NCBI GenBank assembly: GCA_035910535.1
Contig: JAMHXF010000005.1
Span: 1-64,000 of the forward strand
DNA: 64,000 bases
Direction of reading: 5' to 3'
Source: Archangium_A sp035910535
GTDB lineage: Bacteria > Myxococcota > Myxococcia > Myxococcales > Myxococcaceae
The notes beneath the pieces are model-generated. The model had not been told where the DNA came from and searched no databases. It saw only the letters and a program-made list of their open reading frames with translations. Made by a program: the position numbers and the translations under genes. Positions 35,079 to 42,601 of the stretch are shown here, piece by piece (positions within the stretch are counted from its first letter, which is position 1; every line of letters starts with the position of its first letter).

Positions 35079-35359
35079 GCGAGGTCTTCACGAAGTCGGG
35101 GCAGGTGGTGGGCCGCGACTTCATGGGCGAGTTCATCCTCGTGCCGCTCGCGGGTCGCACGGCGAACCTCACGTCCATCTTCGCGGCGAATGACGTCGGC
35201 GCGCTCATCTGGAAGTTGCTCGACGGCACGCGCGACGGTGACGCCATCGTCGACGCGGTGCTCGCCGAGTTCGAGACCACGCGCGAACAAGCCACGCAGG
35301 ACTACCTCGTGTTCGTCGAACAGTTGAAGCAGGTCGGCGCCATCACGGTGAAGTCATGA
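35075..35359 (+). CDS. PqqD-family RiPP recognition protein
   Basis: 94 aa, the size of stand-alone PqqD/RRE proteins. It has the expected order of a three-stranded sheet and three helices: F-I-L-V-P-L-A-G-R-T-A-N-L-T near residue 20, N-D-V-G-A-L-I-W-K-L-L-D-G-T-R near 38 and a last helix with L-V-F-V-E-Q-L-K-Q-V-G-A-I. The I-W-x-L-L-D-G signature is diagnostic. These domains bind the leader peptide of a RiPP precursor and present it to a modifying enzyme, usually a radical SAM protein. Start and stop both overlap neighbours (ATGA at 35075-35078 and 35356-35359). Confidence 0.9.
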   Translation: MSEVFTKSGQVVGRDFMGEFILVPLAGRTANLTSIFAANDVGALIWKLLDGTRDGDAIVDAVLAEFETTREQATQDYLVFVEQLKQVGAITVKS

Positions 35360-38300
35360 AGCCCGCGCTGCTCTGTCTTTCGCTCGTTTCTCTTTCGGCC
35401 TTCGGCGCGACGTTCGGCGTGCCGACCAACCTCACGACTGCAGGCGTGACGCAGACGAGCTCAGTCGACCCGCCGGGCTGGTTGGAGCTCTTCGGCACCG
35501 GCGCCGGCAACGCGCTCGGCGACCTCGTGCACCAGCACCGCTTCTTCATCGAGGTCACCGGCACCACGCTCGACGTGCGCATCTTCGACCCGGGCTCGAG
35601 CGGCGCGCGCGACTTCACCGGCACCGGCAACGTCACCACCACATTCACGCTGCTGCGGCCCAATGGAAGCACGCTCGCGGCCGAAGCCATCGGCGACGAC
35701 ACGGCCGTCACCGACAACCGCCTCGTGCGGCTCACGAGCGGCAACGTCTTCGTCGCGCTCAACACCGGCACGCACTTCACCGGGCTGACGGCCGGCCTCT
35801 ATGAGCTGCGCGTAGCGACGGGCGCTGGCGCAGAGGGCAACTTCTACGGCCTCGACGTTCGCGCGACGACGGGCGCCAACGCGGCGCACTACACGGTCTA
35901 CACGATGCGAACGAGCAGCCCCGCGAGCGGGTTTCTCGTGGGCGGCAACACCGCCGCCGGCACACCGAGCGGCACCATGACCCAGCCCGCCACCGCGTTC
36001 GTGAACGTGAACCGTGGCTGCACCTTCGACATCAACAACTTCGACGGAGACGGCACCAACACCGCGTCCATCACGCCGGTGGACGGCACGCCGGCCCTCG
36101 GCATCGCGCTCAGCGGAGACAATGCGGGCGTGACGCAGACGTCGACGGCCGAACTCACCACGGCGCAGAACCTGCTCATCAACAACTACGGGCTGTGGCG
36201 GCTGCAGTTCGACCCCGGCCCCACCAACGCCATCGACTGGGCGTTCGCCGACTTCTCGGGCTGGGCGGGAGGCTCGACGAACACGCTGCGCACGCCGACC
36301 AACCCGCTGCGCGTGTACCTGCCCAACGGCTACGCGCCGGTACCGGGCAACGCCAACGCCGTCGCGCCGGGCGTGCCCACGATTTCACTCGGAGCCGCCA
36401 TCGCCTCTGGGCCCAACCCGCCCGTCGCCAACACGACGACGCGCTTCACCATCACGCTGGCGACTCGCAACAACACGCTCGCGACGATGACGGCCGTGCA
36501 ACTCTCCGTCGGCCTGCCCACCGGCGTGGCGCTCGTCGCAGGCACGCAGCAATGCCTCATCAACGGTGTCGTTGTGGCCTGCGCTGACGGCTCTGGGACC
36601 GGGTACCGGCGCGCCACCATCGCGTCTCTCGCTGCGGGTTCGACGGCATCGCTTCGCTTCGACGTGAACTTCTCGCGACCTGCGGGTTTGCAGAATCTGT
36701 CCGGGCCTCCGCTCGCTGGCGCGACACCGCCGAACACGACGAGCTGGGTGCAATACACGTCGAACTTCGCGACAACCGAGAGGCTCGGGCCGGTGTGCAA
36801 CATGCGCGTGCAGGTGGGCGGCACGGTGAGCGCGCCAACGCCCGCACGCATCTCCGGCGTGTACGTCGGCGACGACGACATCACCTTCGACACTGCAGTG
36901 CAGTTGGGCACCGTCGGCTTCCGCGTGTTCACCGCGCGCGACGAGAAGGGCACCGAGCGCAGCGCCGTGCACGAAGGCATCATCGCGTCGACCGCGCCCG
37001 ACTCGTTCGAGCCGCAGCGCTACGTGGTGAAGACCACGAAGCTCAAAGACGAGTGGCTCTTCATCGAAGAAGTTCAGTCGGCCGGAGCGCCGCACGTCAT
37101 CGCGTCGATGCGCATCAACGAGCAGCGCCGCACACCGCCGCCCCTCACGCTGAAAGAGAAGCTCACCACCACGCGCGCGCTGCGGGCCGCGAAGCCTTCG
37201 GCGCTGCAGCCGTCGGTGTCGGCGCTCAAGCTCTTCGTCTCGAAGCCCGGGCGCGTCTCCGTCACGCGCGCAGAGCTGGAAGCCGCAGGGCTGCCTCCGG
37301 GAGCGCGCGTGGAGCTCTTCCACCTCGGCGCACCGGTTCGCTTCACGTGGGACGCGAGCAACACCACGCTGACCTTCAACTCCGTCGCGTTCTCGACGCA
37401 GTACACCGGCAGCGCGGTCTACGTGGTGACGACGGGCAACACGTTCGTGCCAGCACCCGAAGTCACGTTCACGCGCCTCGAGCCACAGCGCAGCAACCAC
37501 CGCGTCGAGCGCAACAGCATCTACTTCGCGCTCACGCCGTGGAGCGATTCGCCGTGGTTCTGGGGGCTCGCGCGCAGCAACGCCGCGTGGCCGGCGGCGC
37601 CAGCGCAGGGTCAGTTCGACCTGGCCGACGTCACGCGACTGCACGGCACGACACCGGTGCGGGTGAAGTTGCTGGGCCGCAGCGGGCACCACCATCACGT
37701 CGAGGCGAGCATCAACGGCGTCAGCATCGGCAGCGTCGACTTCGACGGCGCGACGGCGGCCACGCTCGAAGGCACCATCGCCGCGAGCGCACTGCGTGAA
37801 ACCGGAAACACCCTGGGCCTCACGTTGAGCTCGACGGCCATCAGCCCTGACGATGAAGGTGCGCTCGGCTTCGTGTACCTCGACTGGCTCGAGGTCGACG
37901 CGCTCGCGCCGGTCTTCCATCGCGACGTCACCGTCGACGCCATCGCGCCCTACGACGCGACGCTGCCGAGCGTGCGCGGCGCCGACTACCTCATCGTCAC
38001 GCACGCCGACTTCCTCGAGACCGCGCGCGACCTCGCGGCCCTGAAGCGACAAGAAGGCCTGCGCCCCGTCGTGGTGAAGGTGGAGCGCGCGTACGACACC
38101 TTCGCGTCGGGCACCTTCGAAGCGAACGCGGTCAAAGAGCTCATCAGCCACGTCGCCGGCGCCAGCCCGAAGCTCCGCTACGTGGTGCTGCTCGGCGACG
38201 ACACCGTCGACCCGCGCGACTTCATGGGCCTGCATGGCCGCTCGTTCATTCCGTCCATCGACGGGTGGGACGGGCAGCTGGGGCGCGTGCCGTCAGAGAG

Positions 38301-39129
38301 CCGCTACGCCGACCTCGACGACGACGGCCTGCCTGACCTCGCCATCGGGCGCTTGCCGCTGCAGACCACAGCCGACGGCCTCACGTTGCTCGACAAAATC
38401 GGCCACTACCCGATGCGCAATCAACGCGCGCCGCAGCACGTGGTCTTCGTCGACGCGCGCGGGCCCAACGACGACGACTTCCTCGCGCGCGCCACGGCGT
38501 TGAACCAGAGCATCGGCGCGCCGATGCAGGTCATCGACACGTCGACGGGCGTCGCGCAGGCACGGCAGACGTTGGCGCAGGTGCTCTCGCGAGGCGACGC
38601 GGCGTCGCTGCACTACATCGGGCACGGCGCGCCCACTGCGTGGACCTCGCGCGGCTTGTGGAACGTGAACGACTCGTCGGGCCTCACGCCGGCGTCGTCA
38701 GACACGCTCGGCTTTCAGTGGTCGTGCTTCGCGCAGTGGTACCAGTACCTCTTCGGGCCTTCGGTCGGTGAATCGCTGCTGTTGATGAAAGAAGGCGGCG
38801 TCACCGCGTCGTTCGGGCCCGCCGGCATCACCGACCCCGCGCAGCAGGCGCTGCTGAGCGAAGCGGTGTACCGAAACGTGTACCAACGCCACCTGCCGCT
38901 CGGAGACGCGATCCTCGAAGCCAAACGCGCGCTCCCGCCGGGCACCGACAGCGCGGCGCTCATCGACGGGTGGAATCTGCTCGGTGACCCCGCCATGATT
39001 CCTTCACCGCTCGCGACGGGTCGCGCCCCCTGGACACCCCATGAAGAACCCTCCGAACCCACCGACGGCTCCCGCAACAAGAAAGCCGTACAAGCCACCC
39101 CGCCTCGAAGAATTGACGCTCCACGGTGA
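35356..39129 (+). CDS. Secreted gingipain-like cysteine protease (peptidase family C25)
   Basis: 1257 aa with a signal peptide (about residues 1-18). The first ~550 residues are beta-rich and include a DUF11-like repeat region; residues ~560-860 hold further beta sandwich domains. The C25 catalytic domain is at about 870-1215: A-D-Y-L-I-V-T-H-A-D-F near 877, Y-V-V-L-L-G-D-D-T-V-D, I-G-R-L-P, then the catalytic pair His1090 (H-Y-I-G-H-G) and Cys1124 (Q-W-S-C-F-A-Q). The domain ends W-N-L-L-G-D-P-A-M. The basic tail after it is coded by DNA that also encodes the start of the precursor peptide in another frame. Its place inside the RiPP operon suggests extracellular processing of the peptide or a shared surface function. 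Confidence 0.9.
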   Translation: MKPALLCLSLVSLSAFGATFGVPTNLTTAGVTQTSSVDPPGWLELFGTGAGNALGDLVHQHRFFIEVTGTTLDVRIFDPGSSGARDFTGTGNVTTTFTLLRPNGSTLAAEAIGDDTAVTDNRLVRLTSGNVFVALNTGTHFTGLTAGLYELRVATGAGAEGNFYGLDVRATTGANAAHYTVYTMRTSSPASGFLVGGNTAAGTPSGTMTQPATAFVNVNRGCTFDINNFDGDGTNTASITPVDGTPALGIALSGDNAGVTQTSTAELTTAQNLLINNYGLWRLQFDPGPTNAIDWAFADFSGWAGGSTNTLRTPTNPLRVYLPNGYAPVPGNANAVAPGVPTISLGAAIASGPNPPVANTTTRFTITLATRNNTLATMTAVQLSVGLPTGVALVAGTQQCLINGVVVACADGSGTGYRRATIASLAAGSTASLRFDVNFSRPAGLQNLSGPPLAGATPPNTTSWVQYTSNFATTERLGPVCNMRVQVGGTVSAPTPARISGVYVGDDDITFDTAVQLGTVGFRVFTARDEKGTERSAVHEGIIASTAPDSFEPQRYVVKTTKLKDEWLFIEEVQSAGAPHVIASMRINEQRRTPPPLTLKEKLTTTRALRAAKPSALQPSVSALKLFVSKPGRVSVTRAELEAAGLPPGARVELFHLGAPVRFTWDASNTTLTFNSVAFSTQYTGSAVYVVTTGNTFVPAPEVTFTRLEPQRSNHRVERNSIYFALTPWSDSPWFWGLARSNAAWPAAPAQGQFDLADVTRLHGTTPVRVKLLGRSGHHHHVEASINGVSIGSVDFDGATAATLEGTIAASALRETGNTLGLTLSSTAISPDDEGALGFVYLDWLEVDALAPVFHRDVTVDAIAPYDATLPSVRGADYLIVTHADFLETARDLAALKRQEGLRPVVVKVERAYDTFASGTFEANAVKELISHVAGASPKLRYVVLLGDDTVDPRDFMGLHGRSFIPSIDGWDGQLGRVPSESRYADLDDDGLPDLAIGRLPLQTTADGLTLLDKIGHYPMRNQRAPQHVVFVDARGPNDDDFLARATALNQSIGAPMQVIDTSTGVAQARQTLAQVLSRGDAASLHYIGHGAPTAWTSRGLWNVNDSSGLTPASSDTLGFQWSCFAQWYQYLFGPSVGESLLLMKEGGVTASFGPAGITDPAQQALLSEAVYRNVYQRHLPLGDAILEAKRALPPGTDSAALIDGWNLLGDPAMIPSPLATGRAPWTPHEEPSEPTDGSRNKKAVQATPPRRIDAPR

Positions 39130-39226
39130 AGAGATGGCCGCGGCGAGTTGCAAGACGACGATTCCCGGCGCGGGCCCGGCGTCGATGACGTGCATCGACT
39201 CAGGCTGCAAAGACATGGGCAGCTGA
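39041..39226 (+). CDS. Candidate RiPP precursor peptide
   Basis: 61 aa, ATG at 39041 inside the 3' end of the C25 gene in another frame (89-bp overlap), ending one base before the radical SAM start. The leader has K-P-Y-K-P-P-R-L-E-E-L, a Y-x-x-P-x-L motif (Tyr17, Pro20, Leu22) identical in form to the leader element bound by PqqD-like B1 proteins in lasso-peptide systems. Then G-E-E-M-A-A-A-S is a plausible leader-core junction. The core has Cys37, Cys51 and Cys56 among Thr, Pro, Gly and Ser and ends in Ser61. Size, motif, cysteines and position next to PqqD and radical SAM genes make a precursor the best reading; no characterised product class is matched. Confidence 0.8.
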   Translation: MKNPPNPPTAPATRKPYKPPRLEELTLHGEEMAAASCKTTIPGAGPASMTCIDSGCKDMGS

Positions 39227-39227
39227 G

Positions 39228-40385
39228 ATGGGCGAGGCGATTCCACGAAGAACGCTGGCCGACTTCGTCAAGGAGCAAAAGCTCCGCGCGCGACGCACGC
39301 CCATGCAGGGCACGTTGGAGACGACGTTTCGCTGCAACTTGAAGTGCGTGCATTGCTACGTGAACAAGGCCGTGGGCGATGTCGAAGAGAAGGCCCGCGA
39401 GCTCTCGACGCAGCGCATGTTGCAGCTGGTCGATGAGATTGCAGACGCGGGGTGCCTCGAGCTGTTGCTGACCGGCGGCGAAGTGCTGGTGCGCCCCGAC
39501 TTCGAAGAGGTGTACCTGCACGCGCTCAAGCGAGGCCTGCTCGTCATCGTCTTCACCAACGGCACGATGCTGACCGAGCGCCTCGCGAACCTGTTCGCCG
39601 AGCACAAGCCACTGCGCGTCGAAATCTCGCTCTACGGCATGACGCCCGAGACGTACGAGCGCGTCACCGACGTGCCCGGGTCGTACGCGAAGTGCATGCG
39701 CGGCATCGAAATGCTGCTGGAGCGCGGCGTGGTGCTCAAGCTCAAGACGATGGTGCTCACGTGGAACATGCACGAGGTCGAGGCGATGCGAGCCTTCGCC
39801 GCCGAGCGAAACCTCGGCTTCCGCTACGACGGCTTCTTGAACCCGCGCGTCGACTGCGGCGCGAATCGAAACGGTGAGCTGCAGGTCGACCCCGAAGCGT
39901 TGCTCGCGCTGGACCTCGCCGACCCCGAGCGCATGGCGTCGTTCAAGCAGTTCTGCGAGCGCTTCGTACCGAAGGAAAAAGTCGAGCCGCGGGAGCGTGT
40001 GTACAACTGCGGCGCAGGGCAGACGTCCTTCACCGTCGAGCCGTCGGGAAAAATGCAGCTGTGTCAGCTGTCGCGGCGCGCGTCGTTCGACCTGAAGCAG
40101 GGCTCGTTCGACCAGGGGTGGAACGTGGTGTTCCCCGCGCTGCGCGAGAAGAAGTGGCAGTCGAACTCCGTGTGTCGCAGCTGCAACCTCACCTCGCTGT
40201 GCGCGAACTGCCCCGGCGCCGCGGAGATGGAGACCGGCTCGCTCGAAGGCGTCATCGAAGGCTTCTGTCGCGCGACGCACCTGCGGGCCTGGGCGGTGAT
40301 GAAAGAGAAGAGCGGCCACCAACGTGATGGCTCGTGTTGTCTGGCGAAGCCGCTCGTTCAGCTCGGCGTTCCGGCGACGGAATGA
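39228..40385 (+). CDS. Radical SAM/SPASM peptide-modifying enzyme
   Basis: 385 aa. The radical SAM cluster motif C-x3-C-x2-C is Cys36, Cys40, Cys43 (R-C-N-L-K-C-V-H-C). G-G-E at 83-85 is the SAM-binding motif. The C-terminal SPASM domain has Cys261, the G-x4-C pair ending at Cys279, then Cys316, 319, 325, 328 and a late Cys347, enough for two auxiliary iron-sulfur clusters as in sactipeptide and ranthipeptide maturases or anSMEs. It begins 1 nt after the putative precursor stop. The likely substrate is that peptide, with the three core cysteines as candidates for thioether bonds (inference). No fused PqqD domain, which fits the separate PqqD gene. Confidence 0.93.
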   Translation: MGEAIPRRTLADFVKEQKLRARRTPMQGTLETTFRCNLKCVHCYVNKAVGDVEEKARELSTQRMLQLVDEIADAGCLELLLTGGEVLVRPDFEEVYLHALKRGLLVIVFTNGTMLTERLANLFAEHKPLRVEISLYGMTPETYERVTDVPGSYAKCMRGIEMLLERGVVLKLKTMVLTWNMHEVEAMRAFAAERNLGFRYDGFLNPRVDCGANRNGELQVDPEALLALDLADPERMASFKQFCERFVPKEKVEPRERVYNCGAGQTSFTVEPSGKMQLCQLSRRASFDLKQGSFDQGWNVVFPALREKKWQSNSVCRSCNLTSLCANCPGAAEMETGSLEGVIEGFCRATHLRAWAVMKEKSGHQRDGSCCLAKPLVQLGVPATE

Positions 40386-41245
40386 AGCGCGCGTGGTCGG
40401 TGGCCGGCGTCACGCTCGGCTTGAGCGGCGACGACGTGCCAGCTGTGCTCGGCGAGAAGCACGCGCTGTTCGCGGTCGATGCGGTCGACGTGAACCTCGA
40501 GCTGACGTTGTCGCGTGACGCAGTGCCCGATGCCGGCGGGCTCGAGCTGCTCTTCGATTCAGGCGGCGTGTGGAAGTTGTTCGGCGACGCGGAGCAGCGG
40601 CTCTACCACTTCAGCAGTCATGTCTTTTCGCCGCCGCTCTACAAAGGGCTGCTGCTCGACGCGGCGTACACGAAGGGCACGTTGTTCTGCCCCGGAGTCG
40701 CAGCGCCGCTGCACCCGCTCGACGCGCCACTGGAGCAGGTGTTGTTCACGCACCGGCTCGCGCGTGAAGGCGCGGTGGAGCTGCACTGCGTCGGGTTGCT
40801 GATTCGTGGCCGCGCATTGCTGCTGTGTGGCGTGTCGGGCGTCGGCAAGAGCACGTCGGCGAAGTTGTGGCGCGAGCGATTTCCCGGCGTGGAGGTGCTC
40901 AGCGACGACCGCGTCGTGCTTCGGCGTGAAGGTGCCGGTTGGCGCGCCTGGGGAACGCCGTGGCATGGCGAAGGTGCGTTCGCGTCGGCGGCGAGTGCTC
41001 CGTTGGGCGCGCTGGTGTTGTTGCGACATGGCCCGACGAATTCGTTGAGCGACGTGAAGCCGGCGGAAGCGATGCGTGAGCTGTATCGGCTCTCGTTTCC
41101 GCCCGTGTGGGAAGCGGAGGGCGTTGGCCGCGTGCTGGATTCACTTGCGTCGGTCGCCCAGACAACACCGACGCTTCGCTTCGACTTCGTGCCCGACGTG
41201 AGCGCCGTCGATGTCGTCGAAGCGGCGAGCCGGCGGTGGTGGTGA
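40382..41245 (+). CDS. HprK-related kinase (P-loop)
   Basis: 287 aa from the ATG at 40382 overlapping the radical SAM stop (ATGA). Walker A is G-V-S-G-V-G-K-S-T at residues 150-158, followed by L-S-D-D-R-V-V-L (Asp175, Asp176) and G-T-P-W-H-G-E-G, the pattern of HPr-kinase-related proteins. The N-terminal ~130 residues are specific to this subgroup, with H-P-L-D before the kinase part. HPr itself is not expected as substrate: related kinases in lasso-peptide clusters (for example the paeninodin system) phosphorylate the C-terminal Ser of the precursor. The candidate precursor here also ends in Ser. Its stop overlaps the next start (GTGA). Confidence 0.87.
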   Translation: MKRAWSVAGVTLGLSGDDVPAVLGEKHALFAVDAVDVNLELTLSRDAVPDAGGLELLFDSGGVWKLFGDAEQRLYHFSSHVFSPPLYKGLLLDAAYTKGTLFCPGVAAPLHPLDAPLEQVLFTHRLAREGAVELHCVGLLIRGRALLLCGVSGVGKSTSAKLWRERFPGVEVLSDDRVVLRREGAGWRAWGTPWHGEGAFASAASAPLGALVLLRHGPTNSLSDVKPAEAMRELYRLSFPPVWEAEGVGRVLDSLASVAQTTPTLRFDFVPDVSAVDVVEAASRRWW

Positions 41246-42126
41246 AGAGCGCAGCCTTCGAACACTTCATCCGCGCGGGCCGCTTCTGGACGGGCGACTG
41301 GAGCGACCTCGAAGTCGCGCAGCACCACGGCTTGCTCGGCCCCTGGGCGCCCCGCGAGCGACGCCTGGTGCTGCACACGCGCTACGCACGACTGCTCGCA
41401 CTCACCTCTCAACTGAGCAACGCACTCGGCGACCTTCCGCACGTCATTCTCAAAGGCGTCACCGCCGGCGCCGCGTGGAAGTTTTCTGCGCTGCGACCTC
41501 AGTCGGACATCGACGTACTCGTCGAACCGCGGCGGGCGAAGGAAGCGCTCGAACGTTGGTCTGGACTCATCGAGCAGCCGCCGCGCTGGGGTCGTCACTT
41601 TCACCTCGCGCTGAGGACGCCGCTCTTTCCGGGCGTGCCCATTGAGCTGCACGTCGGGCTCTCGGCGAACTTCGAGCTGAACCTCGACGTGACCGCGCTG
41701 CTCGCTCGGCGGCGAATGCTCACCATCGACGGTCACACACTTCCGTCCTTCGATGCCGGCACCGAGCTCGCGTACCTCGCGCTTCACGCAGCGACGCATG
41801 CCGGTGAACGACTGCGCTGGCTCTTCGACCTGCGCGAGAAGTCGCAAGACTTCACCGACTGGGACGCCGTCGTCGCGCAGGCGCTCGCATGGACGACGCC
41901 GTGGCCGGTGTGGTGGGCGCTGCGAGAAGCGAAGACGCGCCTCGGCGCTGAAGTGCCTGCTTCGGTGCTCGCGTCACTCGAGCCACCCCTGAGCGCGCGT
42001 GCACGCATCGAGCTCGCTGCGTCGAGCACCTCGGCGCGACTGCTGCGACTTTCGTTGTCACCGGTTGCGCGGTGGCCAGCGACCATCGCGCGCAAGCTTA
42101 CGGCGCGAGGTACTCGTCGTCGGTGA
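41242..42126 (+). CDS. Uncharacterised nucleotidyltransferase (NTP_transf_5-like)
   Basis: 294 aa from a GTG at 41242 overlapping the kinase stop; two GTGs just before are alternatives. The signature is V-I-L-K-G-V-T followed about 20 residues later by R-P-Q-S-D-I-D-V-L-V, i.e. the K-G and D-x-D elements of the NTP_transf_5 family (PF14907). The third acidic residue may be in I-E-L-H-V-G-L. The C-terminal half is helical, with H-A-A-T-H-A-G-E-R-L-R-W-L-F-D-L. Family members recur in lasso-peptide and related RiPP clusters next to HprK-like kinases, with no defined reaction. The last gene of the operon; its end overlaps the convergent cupin gene by 29 bp. Confidence 0.85.
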   Translation: MKSAAFEHFIRAGRFWTGDWSDLEVAQHHGLLGPWAPRERRLVLHTRYARLLALTSQLSNALGDLPHVILKGVTAGAAWKFSALRPQSDIDVLVEPRRAKEALERWSGLIEQPPRWGRHFHLALRTPLFPGVPIELHVGLSANFELNLDVTALLARRRMLTIDGHTLPSFDAGTELAYLALHAATHAGERLRWLFDLREKSQDFTDWDAVVAQALAWTTPWPVWWALREAKTRLGAEVPASVLASLEPPLSARARIELAASSTSARLLRLSLSPVARWPATIARKLTARGTRRR

Positions 42127-42577
42127 CGTGCTCGAGCCACTCGACGGTCTTGCCTTCGAGCGGCTCCTGCGTGGCGATGTGACTCAGCGGCTCGGTGGCC
42201 GTCGCGCCATGCCAATGCACCACGCCCGGCGGCGTCCACACCACGTCGCCCGCTTTCACTTCGACCTTCTTCTCGCCCTTTTCCTGAACCCAGCCCGAGC
42301 CTGCGGTGATGATGAGCGTCTGGCCGCGCGGGTGTCGATGCCACGCCGAGCGCGCGCCGGGCGCGAACACCACGTGCCCCGCACCTGAGTGACGATTGGG
42401 GTTGGGCAGAAACAGCGGCGTCACCGCGACCTCACCAGTGAACGTCTCGCTCGGGCCAATCAGCTCGGGGCGCTCCGCAGCGGCGGACACCTCCATCTTC
42501 GCGTCGGGGTCAATCTTCGGTGCCGATGGTGTCGTCGCGCAGGCCATCAACAACGCGCAGAGCAGAGCGATTCGCAT
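42098..42577 (-). CDS. Cupin-domain lipoprotein
   Basis: 159 aa. The N-terminus M-R-I-A-L-L-C-A-L-L-M-A-C is a lipoprotein signal with cysteine at residue 13. The cupin motif 1 is H-V-V-F-A-P-G-A-R-S-A-W-H-R-H-P-R-G-Q and motif 2 is G-D-V-V-W-T-P-P-G-V-V-H-W-H, so a metal site with three histidines is likely. It resembles the small cupins (AraC-binding-like/quercetinase-like) often found with carboxymuconolactone decarboxylase proteins. Anchoring as a lipoprotein is less usual and places it in the periplasm or outer membrane. Substrate unknown. It overlaps the end of the RiPP operon's last gene by 29 bp, on the other strand. Confidence 0.82.
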   Translation of the reverse strand: MRIALLCALLMACATTPSAPKIDPDAKMEVSAAAERPELIGPSETFTGEVAVTPLFLPNPNRHSGAGHVVFAPGARSAWHRHPRGQTLIITAGSGWVQEKGEKKVEVKAGDVVWTPPGVVHWHGATATEPLSHIATQEPLEGKTVEWLEHVTDDEYLAP

Positions 42578-42601
42578 GCGGCGCTTGATACGACGCCGGC
42601 G

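Noticed and set aside
36385..38235. 616-codon open frame antisense to the C25 protease gene
   Set aside because: Arg/His/Val-biased shadow of a high-GC gene; no motif, and the opposite strand carries an intact protease domain.
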